DNA from: Comamonas sp.
GTDB lineage: Bacteria > Pseudomonadota > Gammaproteobacteria > Burkholderiales > Burkholderiaceae_C
Length of the DNA stretch: 64,000 nucleotides
Direction of reading: 5' to 3'
Assembly: GCF_009360615.1 (NCBI RefSeq)
Contig: NZ_SPEY01000051.1
Location: 1 to 64,000 of the forward strand
The notes beneath the pieces are model-generated. The model was not told where the DNA came from and did no database searches. It was given only the letters and a program-made list of their open reading frames with translations. Both the position numbers and the translations under genes were made by a program. Positions 27,125 through 37,800 of the stretch are shown here, piece after piece (within the stretch, counting starts at the first letter, position 1; each line of letters opens with the position of its first letter).

Positions 27125-28069
27125 TCAGCGGCTGGCGGTCCGCCAGGGCGCTTGCGCAAAAGCCTCCGTCACCCATTGCTTGAACGCCTTCATGGCGCCC
27201 GTGCTGTACTGCCCCGACGGGCGTACCAGGTAGATGCCGCCTGCATCTCCCAATGTCCACTGCGGCAATATCCGGATGAGCTCCCCGGCATGGACGCAAG
27301 GCATGAGATGCCAGTCGCTGCCGGCAATGATGCCCACGCCCCGGATGGCTGCATGCAGCAGCGCCTCGTTGTCGTTGCTGAGGATGGAGCCGCTGACGCG
27401 CACCGATTCCACAGCCTTGGCCGCCTTCTTCCCTGCGCAGCGAACCAGTCTCCATTGCGGAAAGTCCAGAAGGCCGGTGTAGCCCAGGCAGTTGTGACGG
27501 GCGAGATCCTCTGGTGTTTGAGGCGCCTCATGGCGCTCGAGATAGCGGGCGGATGCGCACAGCAGGCGGTACTGGTCACACAGCCGCGTGGCCACCAGCC
27601 TGCTGTCCACCAGATGGCCGATGCGTATGGCGGCATCAAAATGCTCTCCCACGATGTCCACGATGCGTTCGCTGTACTCCACTTCCAGCGCAACCTCGGG
27701 ATAGGCCAGCGAAAACTCGGCCAGCATGGGGCTGATCCAGCGCCGCCCCATGGTCGCAGGCATGGAAAGGCGCAGCCGCCCTCGCGTTTGCTGCGCACCC
27801 TGCGCCGCTTCCTGCTCCGCATCCCGGATCAGCTGGCCGGCCTGTCGCACCTTATCGACCAATTGCCGGCCTTCGCGGGTGAAATGCAGCTGACGTGTGG
27901 TGCGCTCCACCAGGCGCACGCCCAGTCTCCGCTCCAGCGCCTGCAAGCGCTTGGAGAGCACGGAAGGGTGACGCCCGAGAGAGCGAGCGGCAGCGGCAAA
28001 AGACCCCCGGTCAGCCAGTGCCAGCAACGTGGCGAGTTCGTCCGTGCGCTGACTGTCGAGTATGTCCAT
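27125..28069 (-). CDS. LysR family transcriptional regulator
   Basis: 314 residues with the N-terminal winged helix-turn-helix (SFAAAARSLGRHPSVLSKRLQALERRLGVRLVERT) and an effector domain. It starts 15 bases after the stop of the quinone-oxidoreductase-like gene, so the two form an operon. It probably controls its own operon, possibly through the dyad at 29128-29144. Confidence 0.9.
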   Translation of the reverse strand: MDILDSQRTDELATLLALADRGSFAAAARSLGRHPSVLSKRLQALERRLGVRLVERTTRQLHFTREGRQLVDKVRQAGQLIRDAEQEAAQGAQQTRGRLRLSMPATMGRRWISPMLAEFSLAYPEVALEVEYSERIVDIVGEHFDAAIRIGHLVDSRLVATRLCDQYRLLCASARYLERHEAPQTPEDLARHNCLGYTGLLDFPQWRLVRCAGKKAAKAVESVRVSGSILSNDNEALLHAAIRGVGIIAGSDWHLMPCVHAGELIRILPQWTLGDAGGIYLVRPSGQYSTGAMKAFKQWVTEAFAQAPWRTASR

Positions 28070-28084
28070 GGTGCCTGTCGGGAT

Positions 28085-29059
28085 TCAGGGGGTGAGAATG
28101 ATCGAGCCTTGCGAGCGTCCTTGCTCCAGGTCGGCGTGCGCCGCAGCTGCATCCTTGAGCGCGTAGCTTTTCCAGACGCGGGGCTGGATGATTCCGCCCG
28201 CGATGGCATCCAGCACGTCCTGCGCACGACGCTGATACTCCTCGATCGTCGCCGTATGTGCGGCCAGAGACGGACGGGTCAGAAACAGCGAACCCTTGGC
28301 ATTGAGCACACCCGGATCGACAGCCGGCGGCTGGCCCGATGTGGCGCCAAGCGACACCATCAGCCCTCGGGGTCGCAGACAGTCCAGCGATGCGAAGAAC
28401 GTGTCTTTACCGATGGAGTCGTAAACCACGTCCACCTTGCACCCCTGGGTGGCCTGGATCACCTGGGAAGGCAGTGACTGCGCATCGAAGACAAACACCT
28501 GGTCGCACCCCGCCGCCTTGGCACGCTCCACGCTGGCCGGCTTGGAGACGACGCCCAGCACCTGGGCACCGAGATGCGTTGCCCACGCGCACATCAGCTG
28601 CCCCAGCGCCCCTGCAGCGCCATAGATCAGCACGCGACTGCCCTGCTTCACCTGAGCGGTTGTCTTGAGCAGATACTGGGCCGTGATGCCCTTGAACAGG
28701 ACCGACGCGGCAACGTCATCCCCCACCGCGTCTGGAAGCCTGACCAGGCGATCGGCGGGAAACAGGCGCGCACTGGCATAGCCGCCCAGCGGACCGGTCG
28801 CGTAGCCGACACGATCGCCTGGCTTCAGGTCCGAGACTCCGGTGCCCACCGCAGCCACGATCCCAGCGCCTTCCAGGCCCAGCCCCGACGGCAGCGCAAT
28901 CGGTACCAGGCCCTTGCGCTGGTTGACGTCCAGAGGATTGACCCCCATGGCGGTCTGTTCGAGCAGAACCTCGCCCGGTCCCGGAGGGGGCAGATCCAGC
29001 GCTTCAAGCTGCATCACTTCGGGCGCACCTGCGCTGTAGATTCGAATGGCATGGGCCAT
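28085..29059 (-). CDS. NADPH:quinone oxidoreductase-like zinc-independent MDR enzyme
   Basis: 324 residues of the medium-chain dehydrogenase/reductase superfamily, quinone-oxidoreductase branch: GVNPLDVNQRKG near residue 40, GLEGAGIVAAVG, GDRVGYAT and the cofactor-binding VLIYGAAGALGQLMCAWA. No structural zinc cysteines are seen, as in QOR. It likely reduces quinones or enones with NADPH. The ATG at 29059 has AAGGA eight to nine bases upstream. It is co-transcribed with the LysR gene that follows. Confidence 0.88.
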   Translation of the reverse strand: MAHAIRIYSAGAPEVMQLEALDLPPPGPGEVLLEQTAMGVNPLDVNQRKGLVPIALPSGLGLEGAGIVAAVGTGVSDLKPGDRVGYATGPLGGYASARLFPADRLVRLPDAVGDDVAASVLFKGITAQYLLKTTAQVKQGSRVLIYGAAGALGQLMCAWATHLGAQVLGVVSKPASVERAKAAGCDQVFVFDAQSLPSQVIQATQGCKVDVVYDSIGKDTFFASLDCLRPRGLMVSLGATSGQPPAVDPGVLNAKGSLFLTRPSLAAHTATIEEYQRRAQDVLDAIAGGIIQPRVWKSYALKDAAAAHADLEQGRSQGSIILTP

Positions 29060-29400
29060 GGCTTTTCCTTGGCAATGATGAAGACGCCATCGTATTGGTG
29101 CCACCACCCCCTATCAACATGGGCATATGCACATGATAAGTGCACGTGGTGCAGCAATAGATGCGGACTGCCGAGCACCGGGACCGAAACTGGAAATCGG
29201 GCTCCCTGCACCGTTGCGCGCCCCGATGGGGCCTGGCGGCCTGCTTGAACCAGAACGCCGAGCCCGCGTCCATCCAGCCGCGTCTGCATGCCAGGCCCGC
29301 GCGGCGAAGGCTGCCGGGCGCGGACGGAGCACGATACGCCACAATCATCCCAGACCATCAGACCCTTGATGCACCCGAAACTGACAGGAACGCTTGATCG
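29060..29400. other. divergent promoter region without a gene
   Basis: 341 bases between the qor-like gene and the DUF2164 gene. It holds the dyad at 29128-29144 listed separately; otherwise nothing is recognised. Confidence 0.5.
29128..29144. promoter_or_regulatory. LysR-box-like dyad upstream of qor-lysR
   Basis: TGCAC (29128-29132), a seven-base spacer and GTGCA (29140-29144) fit the T-N11-A pattern preferred by LysR-type regulators. The site is 69 bases before the qor-like start and could be used by the LysR encoded in the same operon. Confidence 0.4.
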
Positions 29401-29667
29401 ATGAGCATAGAACTGCCCAAACACGCACAGCAGCAGGCCATGGCCTCGCTGGAACGCTATTTCCGCGAAAACATGGACGAGCCCATAGGCAATATGCAAT
29501 CCGGTGCCCTGCTAAACTTCTTTCTCGCGGAAATCGGCCCCAGCATCTACAACCAGGCCGTGGCCGATGTGCAGCAGAACCTGCAGGCCCGCCTGCAGGA
29601 GCTGGACTATGAAGTCGGCAAAGAAGAATTCGGCTACTGGACGTCCAAGCGCAGCGGCAAGCGCTGA
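29401..29667 (+). CDS. DUF2164 family protein
   Basis: 88 residues matching DUF2164, a short conserved proteobacterial family of unknown function (LERYFRENMDEPIGNMQSGALLNFFLAEIGPSIYNQAV...). No signal or membrane segment. It lies 205 bases before sbcD on the same strand; no functional link is known. Confidence 0.85.
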   Translation: MSIELPKHAQQQAMASLERYFRENMDEPIGNMQSGALLNFFLAEIGPSIYNQAVADVQQNLQARLQELDYEVGKEEFGYWTSKRSGKR

Positions 29668-29872
29668 AGCCGTGCCGACCCGCCGCCTGCACGCCGCTCT
29701 GCGGCCAATGTCCCCTGACCACGGTGGCGGCGCGCTCGACCAACTGCGCCTGGAGCGCAGGCAGGGCCCATGGATCTGATCCGGGGTGGCAGCCGGGTCC
29801 GGGGGCCGGCGCAACCGCAACTCGATGGCGAATCAGAGCGCGCATGCGCGCCGGCTCGCATACCATCGCCGC

Positions 29873-31117
29873 ATGCGTCTTCTCCATACCTCAGACTGGC
29901 ATCTGGGCCAGCACTTCATGGGCCGCAGCCGCCAGGCCGAGCATCAGTCCCTGATCGACTGGTTGCTCGTCCAGGTTCAGACCCATGCCGTGGATGCCGT
30001 GCTGATCGCCGGCGACATCTTCGACACCGGAGCCCCTCCCAGCTATGCACGCGAGCTGTACAACCAGCTCATCGTGGGCCTGCACGACGCAGGCGCGGCC
30101 CTGCTGCTGCTGGCGGGCAACCACGACTCGGTCAGCGTGCTCGACGAAAGCCGCGAGCTGCTGGCTCACCTGGGCGCTCAGGTCGTCAGCTCGACCGGCG
30201 ACGAGGCCCGGCATGTCGTCACGCTGCCGCTGCGCGGCCCGGCACGCAGGCCTGGCTGCATCGTCTGCGCCCTGCCCTTCATCCGCCCCCGCGATGTACA
30301 GCAAAGCCAGGCCGGTCAAAGCGCTCAGGACAAGCAGCAGGCGCTGCAAGCCGCAATAGGCTCCACCTACCAGCGCGTGTATGCAGCAGCCTTGCAGCGG
30401 CAACAGGAGATGCTGGACAGCCTGGGCGAGCGGCTGCCCATCATCGCCACCGGTCACCTGACCACGGTGGGCGCCAGCAGCAATGAATCGGTGCGTGAGA
30501 TCTACGTGGGTGCACTGGAGGCCTTTCCGACCAGCGCGTTCCCGCCCGTCTGCTACCTCGCTCTCGGCCACATCCACAAGCCACAGCTGGTCGGAGGGTT
30601 CGATCACATCCGCTACAGCGGCTCTCCCCTCGCGCTGGGCTTTGACGAGGCCCGGCAGAGCAAGCAGGTCCTGCTGGTGGACCTGAATGCCGACGGACTG
30701 CAGGCCGTCACCGCCCTGCCCGTTCCGATGTTCCAGCCCATGGCCTCCATTGCCGGCAGTCTGGCGCAGATGCCTGTCTTGCTGGAATCTGCATCAGCCC
30801 GGGCACACGCCGATCAGCCGGTCTGGCTCGAAGTGACGGTAGAGGAAGACGACTACCTGTCCGACCTCACGGCGCGCGTGCAGGCCATGGCCGAATCACT
30901 GCCCGTGGAGATTCTGCGCATCAAGCGCAGACGCGGTCAGGCCGCGGCACAGCTGTCAGGCCAGGCCCGCGAGTCACTGGACGAGCTCACCCCGCTCGAC
31001 GTGTTCGCACGACGGCTGGCTCAGGAACACCTGGATCCACCGCTGCAATCGGCGCTGACCGAGCGCTATCAACGGGTGCTGCACGGCCTGCATGACCAGA
31101 CGGGAGCTGTCGAATGA
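29873..31117 (+). CDS. sbcD: exonuclease SbcCD, subunit D (Mre11-like nuclease)
   Basis: 414 residues. The five phosphoesterase motifs are all visible: [28 protein letters not shown] and LGHIHKPQ. With SbcC it cuts hairpins and double-strand DNA ends and limits inverted-repeat instability. I chose the ATG at 29873 because the conserved [12 protein letters not shown] begins there. Its stop overlaps the sbcC start by four bases. Confidence 0.95.
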   Translation: MRLLHTSDWHLGQHFMGRSRQAEHQSLIDWLLVQVQTHAVDAVLIAGDIFDTGAPPSYARELYNQLIVGLHDAGAALLLLAGNHDSVSVLDESRELLAHLGAQVVSSTGDEARHVVTLPLRGPARRPGCIVCALPFIRPRDVQQSQAGQSAQDKQQALQAAIGSTYQRVYAAALQRQQEMLDSLGERLPIIATGHLTTVGASSNESVREIYVGALEAFPTSAFPPVCYLALGHIHKPQLVGGFDHIRYSGSPLALGFDEARQSKQVLLVDLNADGLQAVTALPVPMFQPMASIAGSLAQMPVLLESASARAHADQPVWLEVTVEEDDYLSDLTARVQAMAESLPVEILRIKRRRGQAAAQLSGQARESLDELTPLDVFARRLAQEHLDPPLQSALTERYQRVLHGLHDQTGAVE

Positions 31118-34100
31118 GAATTCTCAAACTGCGGCTGAAGAACCTGAACTCGCTCAAGGGTGAGTGGAACATCGACTTCACTGCCGCCCCTTTTTCCGAC
31201 AACGGCTTGTTTGCCATCACAGGCCCCACGGGGGCAGGCAAGTCCACGCTGCTCGATGCCATCTGTCTCGCGCTCTACCACCAGACGCCACGGCTCGACA
31301 GCATCAGCGGCAGCAACGACATCATGACGCGCCACACCGGTGAGTGCGAAGCCGAGGTGGAGTTCGAAGTCAAAGGCATCGCCTATCGCGCGTTCTGGAG
31401 CCAGCGCCGCGCGCGTGGCAAACCGGACGCTGCCCTGCAAGCGCCCCGGGTGGAGCTGGCTCGGGTGGCGGACGGCAGCATACTCACCACCCACGTCAAG
31501 GACAAAGCCCGTCGCATCGCCGAGATCACCGGGCTGGACTTTGCACGCTTCACCAAGTCCATGCTGCTGGCCCAGGGAGGCTTTGCCGCCTTCCTGCAGG
31601 CCACGGCCAATGAGCGCGCCGAACTGCTCGAAGAGCTGACCGGCACCGATATCTACGGCCGCATCTCGCAGTCCGTGTTCGAGAGCGCGCGCGACGCCCG
31701 CCAGGCCCTGGAAAAACAGCAGGCCCAGGCACAAGGCATGCCGCTTCTGGATGCGGGTACGCGCGAGCAGCTGCAATCCCAGGCGGCGCTGCTCCAGAGC
31801 GGACTGACGGAGCTGCAGACGCGCCACCAGCAGCTGCAAACCGTGCACCGCTGGCAGGCACAGACCATGCAGGCCATGCAGGAGGTGGAGCAGGCGCGCA
31901 GTGCGCAGGCGAGCGCACAGCAAGCGCTGAATGATGCCGCGCACGATTTGCTGCGCCTGAAGGCCCATGGACCCGCGCAGGCCATCCAGCCCATGCACCG
32001 GCGCTGGCGACAGGCACAAGACCAGCAAAGCGCGCAGGCCGAGCAGTTGCGGCAGTTGCATGCGCTGCGGCTGCAGGCCCAGGCCGCGCAATGGCAGCAG
32101 CATCGCCGGGCCCGGCAATTGGCAGACGATCAGCTGCAGCAGTCTCGGCTGCAACTTCAGTCCGCGCAGGCGCGGCAGGACGACCTGACGACATGGATGC
32201 AGGCTCACGCCCGCCACGCCCTGCTGGGTGAAAACCTCAGTGGCTGGCGCGAGCAGCTGCAGCAAGACCAGCAACTGCAGCGGCAGGCCGCTCAGACAGA
32301 AGCGCAGTCAATGCAGTTGCAGCAAGCGGCCCGGCACCTGCAACAGCAAGCCGAAGTCCAGGCACAGCAATGCTCGCAGTCGGTACAGCAGGTTGCCCTG
32401 GCGCAGCAGAAACAGCAGGCATCAGAGCAAGCCCTTGCGCAGCTGCTGGACCTGCATGGAGGCCTGTCTCAGCTGCGCAGCCACTGGCAGAGCGCGGAAC
32501 GCCAGCTGCATCTCTGGCAGCAGTTGCAGGAGCACGCCGCGCTGCGCCAGCCCCTGGAGGTACAGCGGCAGCGCAATGCGCTGGCGCTGAGCGACATTGA
32601 CGCCTGTGTTCAGGAGCAGCTTGCACAACGCGATGCCTTGCGTATGCAGTACAAGGCACTCAAGGACACGGTGAGCGACAAGCAATCCCTGCTTGACCAG
32701 GAGCGTCTCATCCAAAGCCTGCAAGCCCACCGCGCCGCGCTGCAACCCGGCCAAGCCTGCCCGCTGTGCGGTTCCCAGGATCACCCGGCCATCACCGAGT
32801 ACGCGGGGCTGGACGTCTCTGCGACCGCCGCTGCACTGCAGCAGGCACAGAGCGCGCTGGAATCGCTGCAGCGCCAGGGCGAGCAGCTCAACACCGCGCT
32901 GGCCACGGCCCAGGGCCGGCAGCGCCATCTGCAGGAGCAACAGGAAACCATTGCCCAGCAGATGGAGAAGTGGCTGGCACGCTGGGCGGACTTGCGCGCA
33001 CAGAGCACGGCGCCGCTGGATGAGGCGGCATGGCAGCAGCCCGAGGCACTGCACACCGCGTGCGCTGAAGCGCAGCAGCAGATTGCACGGCTGCAGCAGA
33101 GCCTGGCCGATGCCGAAACGGCCGAGCAACAGCTGCAACAGGCCAAAGAGGCCTGTCAGGCGGCCTTGCAGCATCGGCAGCAGATCGCACATGCACAGGC
33201 TAGCACCCGGCAGTCTCTGCAGAGCCACCTGAGCCAGCAGCAGGAGACCACGCAGGCACTGCATTCCCTGCTGCAGCAGTCCGGGGATCTGCAGACCCGC
33301 TTGCAGCATGCCCTGCAAAAGGCGGGCTATGCCTTGCCCGACGGCCCGGACACGGCCGACTGGCTGGCTGAGCGCCAGCGGGAATGGCAGCAATGGCAGC
33401 GCCAGCAACAATCCATGCAAACGCTGTCCCAGGAGATCGAGCTGCTGCAACGCCAGGTCACGCAGGCCACAGAAGAAGCCGAGCACTGGCAGCAGCGCAG
33501 CCAGGCCCTGCCCGGTCTGCCCGCCGACGCCCCTGCCTGTACCGCACCGCCCGCCGCAACGCTGCATGACAGCATCACCCTGCTGGAGCAGACATCGCAG
33601 CGACTGGCCACCCTGCAAGGTCAGACAAGCCAGGCACAAGCCAACCTTGAGCAGTTGCAGCGATCGACGCAGCAGACCCTGGCCGAATGGCAGCAGGCGC
33701 TGCAGGCCAGCCCCTTCTCCGACGAAGCGCAGTACGTCTCGGCCCTGCTGCCAGACGCCGAACAGCAAGGTCTGCAGGCACTCAGCGACCGACTTCAGGG
33801 CGCGGCACAACGCGCAGCCACCTTGCTGGCCGACGCCAGCCAGCGCCTGGCGGAGCTTCAGGCACGGGCGCTCAGCGCCGAAACGCCCGAGAGCATCGGC
33901 GAACAGATCACGCAGCTGGAAGCCGAGCGCGCCCGGCAGGCCGAGCAGCTGGGCGCGCACCGCGCACGCCTGGCAGACGACGACGAGCGCCGCGCGGGGC
34001 GGCAAGCCCTGCTGGCCCGGATCGCCGAGCAGGAAAAGGACTGCGATCTCTGGCAACACCTGGACAGCCTGATCGGCTCCGCCAGGGGGGACAAATTCCG

Positions 34101-34554
34101 CAAGTTTGCGCAGGGGCTGACGCTAGACCATCTGCTGCACCTGGCCAACCGGCACCTGGAGCGCCTGCACGGTCGCTATCTGCTGCGGCGCAAGCCCACG
34201 GGCGAGCTGGAGCTGGACATCGTGGACGGCTGGCAGGGCGATGTGGCGCGCGACACGCGCACGCTCTCCGGTGGAGAGGCCTTTCTGGTCAGCCTGGCAC
34301 TGGCACTGGCACTGTCGGATCTGGTCAGCAGCAAGACCTCGATTGACTCGCTGTTCCTGGACGAAGGCTTCGGCACGCTGGACGGCGACACGCTGGAGAT
34401 CGCCCTGGCCGCGCTGGCCGCGCTGGATGCGCTCAACGCCAGCGGCAAGATGATTGGCGTCATCAGCCATGTGGAAGCGCTCAAGGAGCGTATTCCAGCG
34501 CAGATCCGCGTGGAAAAAGCAGCCGGAATCGGCTACTCCAGACTGGTGATATGA
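31114..34554 (+). CDS. sbcC: exonuclease SbcCD, subunit C (Rad50-like ATPase)
   Basis: 1146 residues. Walker [10 protein letters not shown] is at residues 37-45, the C-terminal head has the signature [15 protein letters not shown] and the D-loop LDEGFGTLD. Between them are very glutamine- and alanine-rich coiled coils with the zinc hook CPLC at residues 549-552. The ATPase tethers and opens DNA ends for SbcD. It is translationally coupled to sbcD (ATGA). Confidence 0.95.
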   Translation: MRILKLRLKNLNSLKGEWNIDFTAAPFSDNGLFAITGPTGAGKSTLLDAICLALYHQTPRLDSISGSNDIMTRHTGECEAEVEFEVKGIAYRAFWSQRRARGKPDAALQAPRVELARVADGSILTTHVKDKARRIAEITGLDFARFTKSMLLAQGGFAAFLQATANERAELLEELTGTDIYGRISQSVFESARDARQALEKQQAQAQGMPLLDAGTREQLQSQAALLQSGLTELQTRHQQLQTVHRWQAQTMQAMQEVEQARSAQASAQQALNDAAHDLLRLKAHGPAQAIQPMHRRWRQAQDQQSAQAEQLRQLHALRLQAQAAQWQQHRRARQLADDQLQQSRLQLQSAQARQDDLTTWMQAHARHALLGENLSGWREQLQQDQQLQRQAAQTEAQSMQLQQAARHLQQQAEVQAQQCSQSVQQVALAQQKQQASEQALAQLLDLHGGLSQLRSHWQSAERQLHLWQQLQEHAALRQPLEVQRQRNALALSDIDACVQEQLAQRDALRMQYKALKDTVSDKQSLLDQERLIQSLQAHRAALQPGQACPLCGSQDHPAITEYAGLDVSATAAALQQAQSALESLQRQGEQLNTALATAQGRQRHLQEQQETIAQQMEKWLARWADLRAQSTAPLDEAAWQQPEALHTACAEAQQQIARLQQSLADAETAEQQLQQAKEACQAALQHRQQIAHAQASTRQSLQSHLSQQQETTQALHSLLQQSGDLQTRLQHALQKAGYALPDGPDTADWLAERQREWQQWQRQQQSMQTLSQEIELLQRQVTQATEEAEHWQQRSQALPGLPADAPACTAPPAATLHDSITLLEQTSQRLATLQGQTSQAQANLEQLQRSTQQTLAEWQQALQASPFSDEAQYVSALLPDAEQQGLQALSDRLQGAAQRAATLLADASQRLAELQARALSAETPESIGEQITQLEAERARQAEQLGAHRARLADDDERRAGRQALLARIAEQEKDCDLWQHLDSLIGSARGDKFRKFAQGLTLDHLLHLANRHLERLHGRYLLRRKPTGELELDIVDGWQGDVARDTRTLSGGEAFLVSLALALALSDLVSSKTSIDSLFLDEGFGTLDGDTLEIALAALAALDALNASGKMIGVISHVEALKERIPAQIRVEKAAGIGYSRLVI

Positions 34555-35254
34555 AGCCTGATTCAGCGTCCGGGCGGAGGCGGGAGCATCATGCCCGGGT
34601 GCAGACCCAAGCCGTCCTGCCCGGCCAGATCTCGACAACCGTCACCACCACCGGCTCGCAGCGCTCTTAGACCAGGCGAGTCTGCATGTGCGTCCGCAGG
34701 CCATCCCGGCCATCGCTGACATCCGAGCACTCGGGCAACAGCGGGTGGTCGGGATCGAAGGTGACCTCGCAGGTCAGGCGGCCGCAAATGCGGTGGTACG
34801 GCGCACTGCAGCGATGATGGCTCCGCTATCGCCGCCTTTGGCCCGTCCGCCAGGGCCGTCGCCGCAGCGATTGCGGCGGACGCGACACGGCCGGGCACCG
34901 GCAGGAAAGGCAGTGCCCCGGGTAGGGCCGAGGCTTGCCGCAACCGGCTTCTGCACGGAGTTGCACGCGAGGCCGAGGAAAGCTTTACGGATGCAGACTG
35001 CAGCTGGGTCATGGGCAATGCAGACTCGTCCGAGAGTCGCCCCCTGCTTGCTCTGCAACCGTCACCGCAGACCGTGCCCAACCCTTTCTGCACCAATGCG
35101 ACACAAGAATGCGCCGCATGTCTTTCCCAGCAATCTCCATGCGCTACGGAAATTGATGGGTTCACCGATCTGGTGCCAAGGTCACCCCGGCCGCGCCAAG
35201 CCGGCCCACGGGCTTTGGCTTACCATCCAGACCCTTGCTTGATAGGTACAAGCC
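34555..35254. other. 700-base region without an intact gene
   Basis: Between sbcC and the FAD-dependent dehydrogenase no reading frame looks like an intact known protein. Several overlapping frames are open because of the high GC content. The most protein-like piece is on the minus strand at 34667-34825 and is listed separately. The 3' part (about 35000-35250) should contain the promoter of the downstream gene. Confidence 0.5.
34667..34825 (-). pseudogene. possible remnant of a decayed gene
   Basis: A 52-codon open stretch with strongly GC-ending codons, containing APYHRICGRLTCEVTFD and ending at a TAA. The same frame stays protein-like for about 25 codons after that stop (VVVTVVEIWPG...), and upstream it is closed by a TAG while a neighbouring frame is open. 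That pattern suggests a frameshifted and interrupted gene. I do not recognise the family, and chance remains possible. Confidence 0.3.
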
Positions 35255-37039
35255 ATGATCCGGATCGCAGAACTCAAACTTCCTCTCTCGGCAGTTGAAT
35301 ACCACCCCGAGAACCACACCGAATATCAGCCCACGGACAAGCTCGCGCAGCTCGCAGCCGAGCGTCTGGGCGTTCCGGCCTCCGCCATCGCCAAGGTGCA
35401 TGTGCACAAACGCAGCTTCGACGCGCGCAAGGCAGAACTGCTGGCCGTCTACATTATCGACATCACATTGGCCGACGAGAGCCATGAGGTCGCACTGCTG
35501 ACGCAGTTTGCCAACCATCCCCATGTCAATCCCACTCCCGACATGCGCTGGAAACCCGTGGGCCAGGCCCCGACGGATCTGAGCGAGCGCCCCGTGGTCG
35601 TGGGCTTTGGCCCCTGCGGCATGTTTGCCGCACTGGTGCTGGCCCAGATGGGCTTCAAGCCCATCGTGCTGGAGCGCGGCAAGACCGTGCGCGAGCGCAC
35701 CAAGGACACCTGGCGCCTGTGGCGCAAGCGCGAGCTGACGCCCGAGTCCAATGTGCAATACGGCGAAGGCGGCGCCGGCACCTTCTCCGACGGCAAGCTC
35801 TACAGCCAGATCAAGGACCCGCGCCATCTGGGCCGCAAGGTGCTGACAGAGTTCGTGACCTATGGTGCTCCGCCCGAAATTCTCTACGCGGCTCACCCCC
35901 ATATCGGCACTTTCAAGCTGGTCAAGCTGGTCGAAGGCATTCGTGAGGAAATCGTGCGCCTGGGCGGCGAAATCCGCTTCGAGCAGCGCGTGACCGATGT
36001 GCAGATCGAAGAGGTCGACGGCCAGCGCCAGCTGGTCGGCCTGCAGGTGCTCGACCAGGCCACGGGCCAAAGCTATGCGCTGCCCACCCATCATGCCGTG
36101 ATGGCTCTGGGCCACAGCTCGCGCGACACTTTTGCCATGTTCTACGAGCGCGGCGTGGCCATGGAGGCCAAGCCCTTCTCCGTGGGCTTTCGCATCGAAC
36201 ATCCGCAAAGCGTGATCGACCGCGCCCGCTGGGGCAAGGATGCCGGCCATCCGCTGCTGGGCGCTGCCGACTACAAGCTGGTGCACCATGCCAAAAACGG
36301 CCGCGCCGTCTACAGCTTCTGCATGTGCCCGGGCGGCACCGTGGTGGCCGCGACCAGCGAACCCGGGCGCGTCGTCACCAACGGCATGAGCCAGTATTCG
36401 CGCGCCGAGCGCAATGCCAATGCCGGCATGGTCTGCGCCATCAGCCCCGAGGACTACCCGCAGGACGCCGAGAGCTTTGCCTGGGCCTTCGACGGCAAGA
36501 CCTTTGGCGTCGAAAAGCTGCAAAAAGGCGAGCATCACCCGCTCTCCGGCATTGTGCTGCAGCGCCAGCTGGAGTCCAAAGCCTATGTGCTCGGCGGCCA
36601 GAACTACAGTGCGCCCGGCCAGCTCGTGGGCGACTTTGTGGCTGGCAAGCCATCCACCGAATTTGGCGAAGTTCAGCCCTCCTACAAGCCCGGCATCAGC
36701 CTCGGCGATCTGCACCAGGCACTGCCCGCCTATGCGATCGAAGCCATGCGCGAGGCCCTGCCCGCCTTTGGCAAGAAGATTCGCGGCTACGACATGAAGG
36801 ATGCCGTGCTGACTGGTGTGGAAACACGCACCTCGTCCCCGGTCAAGATCGGCCGCGGCGCCGACTTCCAGAGCGACAACACGCGCGGTCTGTACCCGGC
36901 CGGTGAAGGTGCCAGTTACGCGGGCGGCATTCTGTCGGCCGGTGTCGACGGCATCAAGGTCGGCGAGGCCGTGGCTGCGGCGATTCTCGGCGTGTCAGTA
37001 CCCTCCTCGGGCGCACGCGGCTCGGGCGGCGCCCTGTAA
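35255..37039 (+). CDS. FAD-dependent dehydrogenase (COG2509-like)
   Basis: 594 residues. After an N-terminal alpha/beta domain of about 105 residues there is a dinucleotide-binding motif VVVGFGPCGMFAALVLAQMG, then NVQYGEGGAGTFSDGKLYS, and near the C-terminus LYPAGEGASYAGGILSAGVDG for FAD. It matches the uncharacterised FAD-dependent dehydrogenases of the COG2509 type, related to GlcD/fumarate-reductase-like flavoproteins only at fold level. The substrate is unknown. It is probably monocistronic. Confidence 0.85.
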   Translation: MIRIAELKLPLSAVEYHPENHTEYQPTDKLAQLAAERLGVPASAIAKVHVHKRSFDARKAELLAVYIIDITLADESHEVALLTQFANHPHVNPTPDMRWKPVGQAPTDLSERPVVVGFGPCGMFAALVLAQMGFKPIVLERGKTVRERTKDTWRLWRKRELTPESNVQYGEGGAGTFSDGKLYSQIKDPRHLGRKVLTEFVTYGAPPEILYAAHPHIGTFKLVKLVEGIREEIVRLGGEIRFEQRVTDVQIEEVDGQRQLVGLQVLDQATGQSYALPTHHAVMALGHSSRDTFAMFYERGVAMEAKPFSVGFRIEHPQSVIDRARWGKDAGHPLLGAADYKLVHHAKNGRAVYSFCMCPGGTVVAATSEPGRVVTNGMSQYSRAERNANAGMVCAISPEDYPQDAESFAWAFDGKTFGVEKLQKGEHHPLSGIVLQRQLESKAYVLGGQNYSAPGQLVGDFVAGKPSTEFGEVQPSYKPGISLGDLHQALPAYAIEAMREALPAFGKKIRGYDMKDAVLTGVETRTSSPVKIGRGADFQSDNTRGLYPAGEGASYAGGILSAGVDGIKVGEAVAAAILGVSVPSSGARGSGGAL

Positions 37040-37212
37040 GCCACGCGGCCTGCCTCGTTGCGCCCCAGGCATGCCAGCCCCCCGGCTGGCTGCCTTTGAG
37101 GGGCGCGAGCACACCGGAAGTCATGGCTCTTACAAGTTTTTGGACGCTGACTGACATTGCGCCAGGCTTGGCATCGGTACGCTGGGGACTTCATCGCACG
37201 CCAAGCGTCACC

Positions 37213-37782
37213 ATGAAACCTCTGCGACTCGCACCTGCCTCTGTCACCCTGGGACTGGCCTGCTGGCTGGCTGCCGCCAGTGCCAGCGCTCAAACCAGTG
37301 ATTTAGCTGCTGCGGCAGACACTGCCGCCGACAAGCCCTCTGCGCTGTCGGGCTGGATGTTTGGCTACGCCCCCCTGGACTGGCATTTCTCCGATGCCAA
37401 AAAGGAAAACGATTTCGAGCCTGACGAACAAAAGCATGCCTATGTCTGGCTGATCCAGGCCGAGAAGGAGCTGGACGAACGCCATATCGCAGGCTTTGCC
37501 TATTTCAGGAATTCATTCGGTCAGCCCAGCCAGTACGCCTACTACGGCTGGCGCTTCAGGCCGTTTGACAGCGTGCCAGGCCTTTTCTTCAAGGTCACGG
37601 GCGGCATCATTCACGGCTACAAGTTTCCGTACAACAAGAAGATCCCGTTCAACAACCGGCATGGCTGGGGCATCACGGCCATTCCGGCCGTGGGCTATGA
37701 CTTCAACCGGAACTGGGGAGCCCAGATCAATGTGCTGGGCAATGCCGGCGTGATGTTCCAGCTCAACTACACGGTTCGCTAG
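37213..37782 (+). CDS. PagP-like outer-membrane beta-barrel protein
   Basis: 189 residues with a signal peptide (LGLACWLAAASASAQ). The mature part has alternating aromatic beta-strand patterns and the segment FAYFRNSFGQPSQYAYYGW, shared with PagP-type barrels and with a Burkholderiales family often labelled sn-glycerol-3-phosphate transporter. PagP proper transfers palmitate to lipid A, but its active-site residues cannot be assigned here, so I call the fold only. The ATG at 37213 was chosen because the signal peptide begins there. Confidence 0.65.
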   Translation: MKPLRLAPASVTLGLACWLAAASASAQTSDLAAAADTAADKPSALSGWMFGYAPLDWHFSDAKKENDFEPDEQKHAYVWLIQAEKELDERHIAGFAYFRNSFGQPSQYAYYGWRFRPFDSVPGLFFKVTGGIIHGYKFPYNKKIPFNNRHGWGITAIPAVGYDFNRNWGAQINVLGNAGVMFQLNYTVR

Positions 37783-37800
37783 GCCGCTGGGAGCGCTCCA

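Noticed and set aside
32422..34059. 545-codon minus-strand frame inside sbcC
   Set aside because: Antisense to the coiled-coil part of SbcC; its Leu-rich composition results from the Gln-rich sense codons.
34688..35242. 184-codon plus-strand frame after sbcC
   Set aside because: Pro/Arg-rich sequence without family resemblance; it overlaps the more gene-like minus-strand remnant.
35162..36715. 517-codon minus-strand frame over the FAD-dependent dehydrogenase
   Set aside because: Antisense to a gene with clear dinucleotide-binding motifs.
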